Counted from the first letter of the stretch, positions 17,325 to 27,725 are shown. The stretch: 64,000 nt of DNA from CAYWTS01 sp964461265 (GCA_964461265.1 CAYWTS010000001.1:186001-250000), one strand, 5' to 3'. Made by a program: numbers and translations. Notes: generated by a model from the letters alone, not told the origin.

Positions 17325-19337
17325 TTAAACTTTAGGTTTAACTTCTTTTACGGCAGCAGCACTTTTATCATCTAATTGATTTTCATTGCCGTTCGTAGAA
17401 TTCTCTATCTTTGAAAAAGGCGGCAGCTTTTCACCTTTAATAATTTTATCTATTTCTTCGCTGTCCAGTATTTCTCTTTCCAGCAATGCTTCGGAAAGAT
17501 TATGAAGTGCATCAATGTTATCATTTAAAATCTTTTCAGCCCGTTTCATCTGGCTATCCACTATCTTTTTTACTTCTGCGTCTATCATAATAGCAGTTTG
17601 CTCGCTGTAATCCCTGTGCTGGGCAATTTCCCTGCCTAAAAATATCTCTTCTTCTTTTTTACCGAATGTAACAGGTCCAAGAACATCACTCATACCCCAT
17701 TCACAAACCATTTTCCTGGCAAGCTCGGTAGCTCTTTCAATATCGTTGCTGGCACCTGTATTAAATTCGCCGAATATAATTTTTTCTGCTGCACGTCCGC
17801 CAAACAATACTGTGATTTTCGCTTCAATATACGCTTTTGAGTAAGTATGTTTTTCATCTATGGGAAGCTGTGTTGTAACTCCTAAAGCTCTGCCTCTGGG
17901 AATTATTGTAACCTTGTGAACAGGGTCCGATTCTGGTACCATTTTTGCAACTAAAACATGTCCTACCTCATGGTAAGCTGTGGTCTTTTTTTCTCTTTCC
18001 GAAATAATCATGCTTTTCCTTTCCATCCCCATCATAACTTTATCTTTTGCCTCTTCAAAATCAGCCATAGTAACCTTATCGGTGTTTTTTCTTGCGGCAA
18101 GCAGAGCAGCTTCGTTAACCAGGTTGGCAATATCAGCTCCTGCAAGCCCGGGAGTACCTTTCGCAAGAACTTCTAAGTTAACATTTTTATCAAGAGGAAT
18201 ATTCCTTGTGTGAACTTTAAAGATACCTTCCCTGCCTTTTACATCGGGACGGTCAACAACAACCTGTCTATCGAATCTGCCCGGACGAAGCAGTGCAGGG
18301 TCAAGAACATCTGGGCGGTTTGTTGCTGCAATAATTATTACACCGGTATTTTGTTCAAAGCCATCCATTTCAACAAGAAGCTGATTAAGTGTTTGTTCAC
18401 GTTCATCGTGTCCGCCGCCTAATCCGGCACCTCTGTGCCTGCCAACAGCATCTATTTCATCAATAAATATTATACAAGGAGCATTCTTTTTCCCTTTCTC
18501 AAACAAATCTCTAACACGCGATGCACCGACACCTACAAACATTTCAACAAAGTCAGCACCGCTAATTGAAAAGAATGGCACACCTGCTTCACCTGCAACA
18601 GCTCTTGCCAAAAGGGTTTTACCCGTTCCGGGTGGTCCTAGCAGTAATACTCCTTTAGGTATCTTACCTCCCAAACGCTGGAATTTTGAAGGTTCTCTTA
18701 AAAACTCAATAATTTCCTGTAATTCGTACTTGGCTTCATCTGCTCCGGCAACATCTTTAAAAGTAACTCTCATCTGGCTTTCAGTCAGCATTTTAGCACG
18801 TGATTTACCGAACGAAAATATTCCTTTTGTTCCGCCTGCCTGGCCCTGCATACGACGCATAACAATGATCCAGAAAACAATAATTATAATCCATGGAAGT
18901 GCACTTATGAGAGGAGCAATCCAGTTTGTATCTTCTTTCTCTATCTTGAAAGCAACGTTTTTTTCGTTCCACTTCTTTAAGGTTGCATCATCTATATTAG
19001 TATATGGCAGCAGTACATTGAAACGGTCGGTTGTAACCTGCCGCTGACCGATATTAACATTTTCAGCTTGCTTCAGTACTCCATGGAACGTAAAAGAATT
19101 TTCACCTTTCTTTATTACTGCTTCTTTAATTTTATCTTCATTTAATAATTTCTGATATTGATCAAAAGAAATTTCAACTTCTCCGCTATCTCCCGAGCGT
19201 GACCATATCATAATCAGAAAGAATCCGAATAATATTGCACTCCAGCCGAGTACTACTTTGAAAACACGATTCCAGTTGAACTCGTCATTTTTCCTTTTAC
19301 GGGGATTCTTGCTATATTTTGGCGGTTCCTCAGGCAT
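17325..19337 (-). CDS. ftsH: ATP-dependent zinc metalloprotease FtsH
   Basis: This 670-residue membrane AAA+ protease degrades unneeded or damaged membrane and cytosolic proteins. Order of parts: basic cytosolic start, a first membrane segment near residue 30-48, a periplasmic region (FtsH_ext), a second membrane segment (APLISALPWIIIIVFWIIVM), then the AAA domain with Walker A GPPGTGKTLLARA, Walker B CIIFIDEIDAVG and second region of homology NRPDVLDPALLRPGRFDR. The peptidase domain has the zinc motif HEVGH (the common form is HEAGH) and the third ligand region. The C-terminal tail is charged. It starts 3 bases after hpt, the same order as the hpt-ftsH pair of many bacteria. Confidence 0.98.
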   Translation of the reverse strand: MPEEPPKYSKNPRKRKNDEFNWNRVFKVVLGWSAILFGFFLIMIWSRSGDSGEVEISFDQYQKLLNEDKIKEAVIKKGENSFTFHGVLKQAENVNIGQRQVTTDRFNVLLPYTNIDDATLKKWNEKNVAFKIEKEDTNWIAPLISALPWIIIIVFWIIVMRRMQGQAGGTKGIFSFGKSRAKMLTESQMRVTFKDVAGADEAKYELQEIIEFLREPSKFQRLGGKIPKGVLLLGPPGTGKTLLARAVAGEAGVPFFSISGADFVEMFVGVGASRVRDLFEKGKKNAPCIIFIDEIDAVGRHRGAGLGGGHDEREQTLNQLLVEMDGFEQNTGVIIIAATNRPDVLDPALLRPGRFDRQVVVDRPDVKGREGIFKVHTRNIPLDKNVNLEVLAKGTPGLAGADIANLVNEAALLAARKNTDKVTMADFEEAKDKVMMGMERKSMIISEREKKTTAYHEVGHVLVAKMVPESDPVHKVTIIPRGRALGVTTQLPIDEKHTYSKAYIEAKITVLFGGRAAEKIIFGEFNTGASNDIERATELARKMVCEWGMSDVLGPVTFGKKEEEIFLGREIAQHRDYSEQTAIMIDAEVKKIVDSQMKRAEKILNDNIDALHNLSEALLEREILDSEEIDKIIKGEKLPPFSKIENSTNGNENQLDDKSAAAVKEVKPKV

Positions 19338-19340
19338 TAA

Positions 19341-19859
19341 CTAATTTTCTAAAATATAAATTGATTTCTTATTCCTGTATTTTTGGGCAAAATCCAGACC
19401 ATAACCCACAACAAATTCATTCTTAACTTTAAAACCGATATATTTGATATTAAATTTCAATTTACTCACTTCTTTTTTAAATAATAAGGTAACAAATTCC
19501 AGTGTCGCTGGTTTATGGTTTGCAATAAGATCACGAATAAAAGTAACTGAAACACCAGAATCTATTATATCCTCGACAACAATTATATCCCGGTCGGCAA
19601 TTACACAATTTAAATCTTTCAGTAAACGTACATTCCCGGTAGTTATCTTGCTATCTCCATAACTTGATAGTTTCAAAAAGTCAACTTCTGTATCCAGTCT
19701 GACTTTACGTATAAGGTCTGAAAGGAAAATGAAAGAACCATTTAAAACACCAATAAAGATAGGAGTTTTACCCGAATAATCTTTAGTAATTTCTTCAGCC
19801 AGCTCACTTACTCGTTTTTCTATTTCATTTTTTGTTATGTATAATCGTAATTTACTCAT
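19341..19859 (-). CDS. hpt: Hypoxanthine phosphoribosyltransferase
   Basis: This 172-residue purine salvage enzyme transfers phosphoribose from PRPP to hypoxanthine or guanine. The PRPP loop VVEDIIDSGVSVTF is intact, the N-terminal GVLNGSFIFLSDLIRKV is typical of bacterial Hpt, and the base-binding VKNEFVVGYGLDFAQKYRN closes the protein. Length is normal. It is followed 3 bases later by ftsH, an old and widespread gene pair, and probably leads that transcript. Confidence 0.96.
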   Translation of the reverse strand: MSKLRLYITKNEIEKRVSELAEEITKDYSGKTPIFIGVLNGSFIFLSDLIRKVRLDTEVDFLKLSSYGDSKITTGNVRLLKDLNCVIADRDIIVVEDIIDSGVSVTFIRDLIANHKPATLEFVTLLFKKEVSKLKFNIKYIGFKVKNEFVVGYGLDFAQKYRNKKSIYILEN

Positions 19860-19985
19860 TCAGTTCATAAATACTTATAAATCCTTAATATAAAAATTAC
19901 ACTTAAAAAATTGTATTATCAAGTCTATGACTTATCTTACATGCATTATTTTCTGTAAATCTTATATATTTACAATAAATAAAAA

Positions 19986-20048
19986 AACCCATCTTCTCGC
20001 TTACCGTTTACATAAAGCCAGCTAAAAAACAGGAAAATATGATGGGTT
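19986..20048 (-). terminator. Long-loop terminator after rpsU
   Basis: AACCCATC (19986-19993) pairs with GATGGGTT (20041-20048), about 25 bases after the rpsU stop; on the minus strand the stem is followed by a T-rich run (TTTTTTTATTTATT). The loop of 47 bases is unusually long and could hold further pairing. Confidence 0.65.
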
Positions 20049-20071
20049 ATAATACTTTGTATAATTTTAAA

Positions 20072-20269
20072 TTAAGCGTTTTCTTCAGCTAAAGTTCTTT
20101 TAACTCTTCTGATAGCTTTTGCTTTTTTCATTTTCCTTTTAACAGAAGGTTTAACAAAAAATCCTCTTTTTCTGAATTCCTTTAAAATCCCCGCCTTTTC
20201 ATACTTTTTTTTAAACCTTTTAAGAAGTTTATCTATCGATTCACCTTCTTGTATTGATACTTTTACCAA
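20072..20269 (-). CDS. rpsU: 30S ribosomal protein S21
   Basis: This 65-residue, strongly basic protein matches S21: MVKVSIQEGESIDKLLKRFK at the N-terminus, the R-K-R-G-F-F motif (FRKRGFFVKPSVKRKMKKA) in the centre and a basic helix at the end. In Bacteroidota, S21 together with S18 and S6 helps sequester the anti-Shine-Dalgarno sequence, which fits the scarcity of Shine-Dalgarno sites in this window. It stands alone with its own terminator and is divergent from the prolyl isomerase cluster across 267 bases, where I cannot identify promoter boxes with confidence. Confidence 0.97.
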   Translation of the reverse strand: MVKVSIQEGESIDKLLKRFKKKYEKAGILKEFRKRGFFVKPSVKRKMKKAKAIRRVKRTLAEENA

Positions 20270-20536
20270 ATAATATTACCCCCTCCAGGTGTATTTATGG
20301 ATTTAACCAAAAATTTAATTAATAGTTAATGTGTAATTAAACACTAATATAACTTTAAAATTTTTTAAAATCTAATCATTTAATATTACCCATTTTTCAT
20401 TGGAATGGATATTATAGTTACCTTGAAACTCAAGGCATTAATAATTAAAATTGTCATTATTAAAAAATCTACCAAAAAAACAGCACCCTTACAAGGAAAG
20501 CCGTAAATCTGTTTTTAACTTAACTTTACAAAACAA

Positions 20537-22276
20537 ATGAAATATATTTCGTTATTATTATTAGCAGCTTTTTTATCTGTTACAACCATAAATTGCAGCA
20601 GAACAAACAAAACTCTTGCAGAACTCGGTGATGAAAAAATCACTTTGGGAGAATTCGAAAAACAATATCTTAAAACAATTAATAATATAGATTCAGCACG
20701 TAATAAACCGATTGAAGATAAACGACAGTTCCTGAATTTATACATTAATTTCAGGCTAAAAGTAAAAGATGCCCGTGAAAGAGGTCTTTTAAACAATGCT
20801 GAACTCCAGAAGGATATTGAAGAATACAAAAAGAGCCTGGCTCCGAATTTCCTCATAGATAAAGAGGTAGTGGAAAAACAAATACAAACCCTCTATGAGA
20901 GGAAAAAATATGAAGTGCGGGCTTCACATATACTAATTAACCTTTCCGAAAAACCAACACCTGAAGATTCAATTGCTGCTTACCAGCGTGCTGACAGCAT
21001 AATTCAAAAACTTAAAAACGGTGAAGATTTCGGAACGCTGGCTGAACAATATTCGATGGATAGGTCAGCCAAAACCAACAGGGGCGACCTCTATTATTTT
21101 ACTGGAGGTGCTACAATACAGAAATTTGAGGATGCTGTATATGATTTAAGTGTAGATGAATTTACTAAAACACCGGTCAGAACAATATACGGGCTACATA
21201 TAATTAAATTGACCGATAAAAAACCGCGTTCCGAATCTATAAGGGCATCGCATATTCTTATACAGGATAAAAGAGATTCTCTTGGCAGAATAACCGACTC
21301 ACTTGTGACATACCAGCGCGCGCTCGAAGTATACAACAAAGCAAAAAATAAAGAAGACTGGAATTCTCTGGTTCAGCTCTATAGCGAGGACCCGGGAACT
21401 AAAAATACTGCCGGCGACCTTGGCTACTTTGACCGAAGAAGAATGGCTCAACCCTTCGATTCAGCTGTTTTCCTGCTTAGTGTTGGTGAAATTTCCGAAC
21501 CCATCAGAACCCAATACGGGTGGCATATTATTTATAAAACCGATGAAAAAAAATATCAAAGCTTCGATAAACAGGAAGAAACCCTTAAGAATGATTATAA
21601 AAGAAGTCCGCAGTACAAGGAAGATTACAAAAAATATGTGGATGAGTTGAAAGAAAAATATCATTTCAAGCTTGATGACAACGGATATAATTATTTCAGA
21701 GCAAAATTCGATTCTGCCAAAACAATAGCCGATTATAATATTGACAGCCTATTCCAGCAAACAGAAAGAGACAAACCCTTAGCATCATTCGATGGCGGAA
21801 TTATTAATATACAGGATATTTTAAACCATTTAAATGTTAACAGAGATTTCCAACGCTCCCAGTTAACTGCCCAAACTATAATTTCAATAATTAACTCGGC
21901 AGCCGAGAACCCGATACTTATTGCTGCTGCAGGGCAAAATAAAATTTTTGACGACGATGAATTTCAGAAATTAGTCCGTGAATACGAGAATGGGCTTCTT
22001 GTATTCAGGGTGGACCAGGATGAACTTTGGTCAAAAGTTAAATTAACCGAGCAGGAAATTATCGCTTATTATGACCAGAACAAAGCAAAGTTTATGACCG
22101 TTGACTCGCTAGGGCAGCCGATTCCGAAACAGCTTGAACAAGTAAAAGCCGAAATATCGAACGAACTCCAGCAGCTGAAGTATAAAGAAACAGAAAAAAA
22201 CTACCTGGAATCTTTAAAACAAAAATACCCGGTTAAGATTTATGAAGACGTTCTGCTTATGGCTTACCAGGAATAA
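20537..22276 (+). CDS. Periplasmic parvulin-type peptidylprolyl isomerase lipoprotein (first of three)
   Basis: This 579-residue protein starts with a lipoprotein-like signal (Cys20 in TTINC; the -1 Asn is unusual). It has an N-terminal SurA_N-like helical region and two tandem parvulin rotamase domains (about residues 130-235 and 240-345; VRASHILINLSEKP..., GDLYYFTGG, YGLHIIKL and IRASHILIQDK..., GDLGYFDRR, YGWHIIYK). A helical C-terminal chaperone part with an acid/amide-rich tail follows. It is expected to help fold outer membrane or type IX cargo proteins. The next gene is a close paralogue of the same layout, 4 to 49 bases downstream depending on its start, so the pair arose by tandem duplication. 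Confidence 0.92.
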   Translation: MKYISLLLLAAFLSVTTINCSRTNKTLAELGDEKITLGEFEKQYLKTINNIDSARNKPIEDKRQFLNLYINFRLKVKDARERGLLNNAELQKDIEEYKKSLAPNFLIDKEVVEKQIQTLYERKKYEVRASHILINLSEKPTPEDSIAAYQRADSIIQKLKNGEDFGTLAEQYSMDRSAKTNRGDLYYFTGGATIQKFEDAVYDLSVDEFTKTPVRTIYGLHIIKLTDKKPRSESIRASHILIQDKRDSLGRITDSLVTYQRALEVYNKAKNKEDWNSLVQLYSEDPGTKNTAGDLGYFDRRRMAQPFDSAVFLLSVGEISEPIRTQYGWHIIYKTDEKKYQSFDKQEETLKNDYKRSPQYKEDYKKYVDELKEKYHFKLDDNGYNYFRAKFDSAKTIADYNIDSLFQQTERDKPLASFDGGIINIQDILNHLNVNRDFQRSQLTAQTIISIINSAAENPILIAAAGQNKIFDDDEFQKLVREYENGLLVFRVDQDELWSKVKLTEQEIIAYYDQNKAKFMTVDSLGQPIPKQLEQVKAEISNELQQLKYKETEKNYLESLKQKYPVKIYEDVLLMAYQE

Positions 22277-22324
22277 AATTTGCTGAAACAATATTTATTA
22301 TCCAAATCGTGTGCTGAACCAGGG

Positions 22325-24163
22325 TTGAAAAAAAAGAAAGAAAAAATTATTTTTTTTTCTATTTTCAAACTAATTGTATTTTACATCTATTTACTAACAG
22401 AATTATTATCTGCTCAAATCCACACCGCTTCTAATCCTGCTGATTCACTTAAATTATCATCAGTAAATAATCATAAGGAAGAAATATTAGCAACTATCGG
22501 TGATGAAAATATATTACTTGGCGAGTATGAAAATGAATTCCTAAAAACAATCACAGATACGGATTCATTAATAAAGCTAACACCTGAAAGTAAATTAAAT
22601 TTTCTAAACCTCTATATTAATTATAGAATAAAAGTAAAAGATGCACGTGAACGCGGGATATTAAACGATTCTGTTATAGCCGGTGATATTAAAGAATTTA
22701 AGAAAATTATTCTGCCCCAAATATTAATTAAAAGGTACCTTGAAGAAACGGTTATTAAACAGATATACGAAAGAAGTAAATACGAAGTAAGGGCATCGCA
22801 TATTATGTTAAATCTTTCGCCAAATCCGACACCACAAGATTCCATAAATGTCTATCTGACCTGCGACACAATTATTCAGAGATTAAATAACGGGGAAGAT
22901 TTCGGTGAACTTGCATTACAATATTCACAGGATAATTTTACACGTATATATAAAGGAGACCTTTATTATTTTACTGCAGGTATGACTATTAAAAGTTTTG
23001 AAGACGCTGTTTATAATTTAAATACAGGTGAATTTACACTATACCCAGTCAGAACAGAGTTTGGTTTACATTTTGTTAAGTTATATGAAAAGCACCCTCG
23101 TCTGAAATCAGTCAGAGTATCGCACATTTTAATTGAATACAAACGTGATTCATTGGGTAATATTACTGACTCTCTTAGAACATATGAACATGCAAAAGAC
23201 ATATATAATAAAGCATTCACAGGAACAGACTGGGACTCTTTAGTTATTGAATATTCCAATGACTTATTTACAAAATCAAAATGCGGTGACATTGGATATT
23301 TTGATAGAAGAACAATGGACAGAGCATTCGACTCCGCTGCCTTTTCTTTAAAGTTAAATCAAATCTCCGAACCAGTAGCAACTCAGTATGGCTGGCACAT
23401 AATTAAAAAAACTGGTGAAAAACAATACGGAAGTTATAAAGAACAAAAAGAAGAACTTATTACAAATTATAAAAAATCTCAGGCTTATGCTGAAGACTAC
23501 AGGAAATATATAGAATTTATAAAACAAAAATTCAACTTTACGCTTACAAGCGAAGGTTTTGACTATCTCAGATCTATACTTGACTCCTCTAAAATGTTGC
23601 AGGAATATGACCTTTATAAACTAATTCCGGAAAGCAAAAACCAATTACCTATTGCATATTTTGCTGACAACATAAATGAAGTTGAAACAATTAAGCTTTC
23701 CGATCTATTAAAGTATTTAGACAATAACAGGGAGTTCGGATACCAAAAATTGAGTAACAATACATTAAACAATATAATTAATTCGGTATCCGAAAATATT
23801 CTTTTGATACAAGAGGCAGAAAGTTCTAATATCAAGGATGATCCTGAGTTTATTGAAAAAATCAAAAGTTATGAAAATGGCATTCTTGTTTATAAAATCG
23901 ACCAGGATGAAATATGGAGTAATGTTAAAATTAATGAAACTGATATAAAAACATATTTTGAAAACAACAAAAAAAAATTTACTATACAGGATACAAGCGG
24001 GAAACCTTTTACAAAGCCTTTTGAAAGTGTAAAATCCGAAATCGGAAATATACTTCAGCAGATGAAATTCAGGGATATTGAAAGTAAATACACAGAAGCT
24101 CTAAAACAAAAATATCCTGTTGCTATTTACGAAGAAGTCTTATTAAAAGCATTTAAAAATTAG
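22325..24163 (+). CDS. Periplasmic parvulin-type peptidylprolyl isomerase (second of three, paralogue)
   Basis: This paralogue follows the preceding gene along its whole length: same GDENILLGEYENEFLKTI opening, RDARERG-like helix, two rotamase domains (VRASHIMLNLSPNPTP; VRVSHILIEYKRD; GDIGYFDRRTMD; YGWHIIKK) and the C-terminal YENGILVYKIDQDE segment. I prefer the TTG at 22325, which gives a clean signal peptide (basic KKKKEK then a hydrophobic core ending LLSAQ). A TTG at 22280 would add 15 residues, including the odd SCAEPG. Unlike its neighbour it lacks a lipobox, so the two copies may differ in location: soluble periplasmic versus lipid-anchored. Its lower GC content also differs from the first copy. 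Confidence 0.88.
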   Translation: MKKKKEKIIFFSIFKLIVFYIYLLTELLSAQIHTASNPADSLKLSSVNNHKEEILATIGDENILLGEYENEFLKTITDTDSLIKLTPESKLNFLNLYINYRIKVKDARERGILNDSVIAGDIKEFKKIILPQILIKRYLEETVIKQIYERSKYEVRASHIMLNLSPNPTPQDSINVYLTCDTIIQRLNNGEDFGELALQYSQDNFTRIYKGDLYYFTAGMTIKSFEDAVYNLNTGEFTLYPVRTEFGLHFVKLYEKHPRLKSVRVSHILIEYKRDSLGNITDSLRTYEHAKDIYNKAFTGTDWDSLVIEYSNDLFTKSKCGDIGYFDRRTMDRAFDSAAFSLKLNQISEPVATQYGWHIIKKTGEKQYGSYKEQKEELITNYKKSQAYAEDYRKYIEFIKQKFNFTLTSEGFDYLRSILDSSKMLQEYDLYKLIPESKNQLPIAYFADNINEVETIKLSDLLKYLDNNREFGYQKLSNNTLNNIINSVSENILLIQEAESSNIKDDPEFIEKIKSYENGILVYKIDQDEIWSNVKINETDIKTYFENNKKKFTIQDTSGKPFTKPFESVKSEIGNILQQMKFRDIESKYTEALKQKYPVAIYEEVLLKAFKN

Positions 24164-24216
24164 TTTAACAGTCCGCTTTATACCTTCTTACTCTCAGGCG
24201 GGCGGAGGAAAAATAA

Positions 24217-25506
24217 TTGAAACACATATTATTTATTATTTTCATATTTTTTAAAATTGTTGCTTTCCACAACATACCTTTATCAGCACAGCAGGAAGGT
24301 GACCGTGTTCTTGCAATTGTAGGCAATGACATTATACTTGAATCTGATCTTAGCAATAAGCTATATATATATGCAAGCCAGAACAAGCTAAAGGAAATAA
24401 ACGAACATGTAATACAAACTGTATTTCAGAATCTCCTTGCGGAAAAATTAATACTCGCCAAAGCAGAGCAGGACAGCATAGAAGTAACCGAAGATGAGAT
24501 AAATAAACAATTGGATTACAGGATACAATCACTCATTCAGCAGTACGGTTCCGAAAAGAATCTTGAAGAGATGTACGGGTTGACTATCAACAATATAAAA
24601 TCCTATTTAAAAGTAGATATAACCAAACAGATTAAGATAGAACGTTTAAAGAGGCAGAAATTCGGCGAAGGGATAAAATTAAGCAGGAACGATGTAATAA
24701 AATTTTATAATGACTATAAAGATTCAATACCCGATATCCCGGAAACATTTGAACTCTATCAAATAGCAAAGAAAGTTCCTCTTCCCGATGAAGCCAAGCT
24801 TTTAGCAAAAGTAAAAGCCCAGAATATTTTAGACAGCATCAAGTTTGGTGCCGATTTTTCACTCATGGCAAAAACACATTCCGATGATTCAGCTTCGGCA
24901 GCTAATGGCGGTGATCTTGGCAAAGTGAAAAAGGGTTCTTTTGTAAAAGAATTCGAAGATGCTGCCTATTTACTGGAAGCGGGACAGGTTTCTGAACTTG
25001 TAGAAACAAAGTTCGGTTACCACATTATCAAGCTTATTGAAAAATCGGGTAACCAGATCAGAGCTGCCCATATTCTGATTCAATTCCCTCATCTGGAATC
25101 AGCGGATTTTGAAACAATAAATTTTCTTAAAGATATAAAATCACAGGCAACAAATAACGAAAAACTATTCAAGGAATTTGCATACAAATATTCGGATGAT
25201 CAAACCAGCGTAGCGGACAGTGGCTATATCGGAAAAATTTCTCTCAACAATCTCGACTCAAACGAGATAACTGCTATTAAAGACCTTAAACCCGGTGAAA
25301 TCTCGAACCCGATAATGATTGGCACCAGTGTCGATTATGCATATCATATCTTTATGCTTATCAACCGCTACCCGGAACACAAAGCCGAATTAAAAACCGA
25401 TTACGAAATTATAGAAAAAATGGCTCAAAATTACAAAGAATCGAAAGAGCTAAATGCGTGGCTTGAGGAACTGAAAAAAACGATATACGTTGAAATAAAA
25501 CAGTAA
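24217..25506 (+). CDS. SurA-like periplasmic chaperone/peptidylprolyl isomerase (third of three)
   Basis: This 429-residue protein is closest in layout to SurA. It has a signal peptide ending PLSAQQ, an N-terminal chaperone domain (DRVLAIVGNDIILESDL..., LLAEKLILAKAEQDSIEVTEDEIN), a parvulin domain with GGDLGKVKKGSFVKEFEDAAY and FGYHIIKLIEK, and a second more degenerate rotamase domain (IRAAHILIQFPH...). SurA escorts outer membrane proteins through the periplasm to the BAM complex. The start is a TTG with an unusually good GGAGG 8 bases upstream (24204-24208), supported by the signal peptide; there is no earlier in-frame ATG. It follows the two other isomerase genes by 53 bases. Confidence 0.92.
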   Translation: MKHILFIIFIFFKIVAFHNIPLSAQQEGDRVLAIVGNDIILESDLSNKLYIYASQNKLKEINEHVIQTVFQNLLAEKLILAKAEQDSIEVTEDEINKQLDYRIQSLIQQYGSEKNLEEMYGLTINNIKSYLKVDITKQIKIERLKRQKFGEGIKLSRNDVIKFYNDYKDSIPDIPETFELYQIAKKVPLPDEAKLLAKVKAQNILDSIKFGADFSLMAKTHSDDSASAANGGDLGKVKKGSFVKEFEDAAYLLEAGQVSELVETKFGYHIIKLIEKSGNQIRAAHILIQFPHLESADFETINFLKDIKSQATNNEKLFKEFAYKYSDDQTSVADSGYIGKISLNNLDSNEITAIKDLKPGEISNPIMIGTSVDYAYHIFMLINRYPEHKAELKTDYEIIEKMAQNYKESKELNAWLEELKKTIYVEIKQ

Positions 25507-25568
25507 CCACTCATATTATGATACTTTTTTACTAATTCAATTTTAACAATATAATTGGTAATTAATAA

Positions 25569-27725
25569 TTGTTATCATCGCGTTATTCTATACTTTTTCT
25601 GTTGTTGTTCGCTTTCATTTCTGCTTTTGCCGGTTACTTAACATACCGGAAAAGCACTTTACCGAATTTTACTAAAACAATTCTTATTGTAATCAGGTCT
25701 TTAATACTATTTATAATTATTTCACTGTTCATCGAGCCTGTATTATTTGCAATTATTGATAAGAAAAATGCAAGTTACAATATCGTAATTGCAGATTTCT
25801 CACGAAGCAATAACCTGCCCGGGATATATGGTCTTAAATCGGATGAAATAGCAAATGTACTGAATGAAAATTTTAAAAGCAGTTCAAAGAATATTACATT
25901 TTTTACATTACCCGATACATCTTTAACCGCAGATTCCAGGACTGAAATTACCCCTTATGCTGTAATACCGGAATCACTTATAACCGACGGTTATAAGACG
26001 GATCCAACCGAAGTACTAAAAGCAATTACAGATAAAATTCATGCAGATGATATTAATACATTCACATTAATTACAGATGGTAATTTTAATTATGGTTACA
26101 AGCCAGTTGGTTTAGCGCGGAAACTTAATATACCGTTTATAACTGTTGGTATCGGTGATACAGTTCAGAAAAATGATCTTGTACTTGACAGGGTACTGTA
26201 TAATCAAAAAGCTTTTACTGGGGTACGCAATAAGTTAATTGCTGAACTAAGTGCCTATAATTTTAATGACGGCAATATTAAAGTTCAGCTATTAAGAGAA
26301 GGTCAGTATCATTCAGATAAAATAATTACTCTTATAAAGGGTCAAACAACTTATAAAGCCGAATTCGAAATCTCAGAACATCAAGCCTCCACCATAAAAT
26401 ACAGACTATCTGTTGAAAACAAGCCTGGTGAAATAACTTTTAAAAACAACTATGAAGATTTTCTTATCGAATATCTAGATAATAAGGTAAAACTACTTTT
26501 TATCAGCGGGTCCCCCAGTTATGATAATGCGTTTATCTCAGATGTTTTAAGAAGAGCAAGCAACTATGAAGTAATTTTCAAAACACAAAAAAATAACAAT
26601 GATTTCTACGAAGGACATATTGAGGATAACATTTACCTGAACCTATCAGCAGTCTTTTTTCTGAATTTCCCTGCATTGAATACTTCTACCGATTTATTTA
26701 ACAGTATCTCCGATAAAATAAAACATTATAAAATACCATTGATATTTTTTTCAGGTCAGAACAGTGACTACTCAAAACTCCGCTCACTTCAGGAATTCCT
26801 GCCTTTTAATACGATTCAAAATATCAACATTATAAACACAAATGATAATATTGTACCTGTAAAGCTATCTGCTATTTCGTTAGACGAAAATATTTTTCTG
26901 AATTCTTTAAAAGATATCAGTAAAGCTCCCCTATTATCAAAAAACACCAGAGGAATATTACAATCATCCCAAAGTTCGGTTCATTTTATTGATAAACTCA
27001 CCGGTGAACCTATACTTATTACAAAATATTCCGATGTTTACAATTCATCAGCCTTTTTGGCTTACGGATTATGGAAGTGGCGGTTGAACAGTGAAGAAAG
27101 TTACGAAAGTTTAGCGGAAAATCTAATCATTACAATAACCAACAACACATTAATTAAAACAAAAAATAATAAGATTAAAATCCTATCGAAAGAATTTTTT
27201 GATGTTAATGAAAAACCATATATTGTTATTGAGGTCTATGATGAAAAAGGCAATAGAACAGTTACAGCTGATGTAAAAGGTTCACTAACTGGGATGAAAT
27301 ACCGTATAAATACAAAATTAAAATTTACTGCTGAAGAAGGAAGATATAAATGTCAAGTTAACCGGTTACCTGCTGATGATTATGAACTCTTTTTAGAGGC
27401 AGAATTAAATGGCATAACATATTCAACAGTTACTCAAAGAATAATAATAGACACTTTAAATACAGAGTATAAAATAACAAAAAGTAATTTCGATAATCTA
27501 AGGGAACTAGCCGGTAACACAAACGGTACTTTTATTAAATATGAAAAAGGAAAAAATATTAGTAATTTGATAGACAGCTTAAATAATCTGCCAGAAAGGC
27601 TTCAACAAAATAACCATAAAATGATTATTAGAGACAATTTCTGGCAAAATAAATATGTATTACTTTTTACTATATTTTTTTTAACGATAGAATGGATTTT
27701 TAGAAAAAGAAATAACCTACCATAA
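25569..27725 (+). CDS. Membrane-anchored vWA-like protein
   Basis: This 718-residue protein has two N-terminal membrane segments (residues ~5-25 and ~35-62), a vWA-like periplasmic region (YNIVIADFSRSNN as the degenerate MIDAS; TFTLITDGNFNYG), beta-sandwich regions, a central segment KLLFISGSPSYDNAFISDVLRR typical of the glutamine-amidotransferase-like fold in similar proteins, and a single C-terminal membrane segment followed by a basic tail. Proteins of this build are usually encoded beside DUF58/MoxR genes; here it follows surA by 62 bases. A role in envelope quality control is inference from context only. The start is a TTG; the signal-like N-terminus supports it. Confidence 0.75.
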   Translation: MLSSRYSILFLLLFAFISAFAGYLTYRKSTLPNFTKTILIVIRSLILFIIISLFIEPVLFAIIDKKNASYNIVIADFSRSNNLPGIYGLKSDEIANVLNENFKSSSKNITFFTLPDTSLTADSRTEITPYAVIPESLITDGYKTDPTEVLKAITDKIHADDINTFTLITDGNFNYGYKPVGLARKLNIPFITVGIGDTVQKNDLVLDRVLYNQKAFTGVRNKLIAELSAYNFNDGNIKVQLLREGQYHSDKIITLIKGQTTYKAEFEISEHQASTIKYRLSVENKPGEITFKNNYEDFLIEYLDNKVKLLFISGSPSYDNAFISDVLRRASNYEVIFKTQKNNNDFYEGHIEDNIYLNLSAVFFLNFPALNTSTDLFNSISDKIKHYKIPLIFFSGQNSDYSKLRSLQEFLPFNTIQNINIINTNDNIVPVKLSAISLDENIFLNSLKDISKAPLLSKNTRGILQSSQSSVHFIDKLTGEPILITKYSDVYNSSAFLAYGLWKWRLNSEESYESLAENLIITITNNTLIKTKNNKIKILSKEFFDVNEKPYIVIEVYDEKGNRTVTADVKGSLTGMKYRINTKLKFTAEEGRYKCQVNRLPADDYELFLEAELNGITYSTVTQRIIIDTLNTEYKITKSNFDNLRELAGNTNGTFIKYEKGKNISNLIDSLNNLPERLQQNNHKMIIRDNFWQNKYVLLFTIFFLTIEWIFRKRNNLP

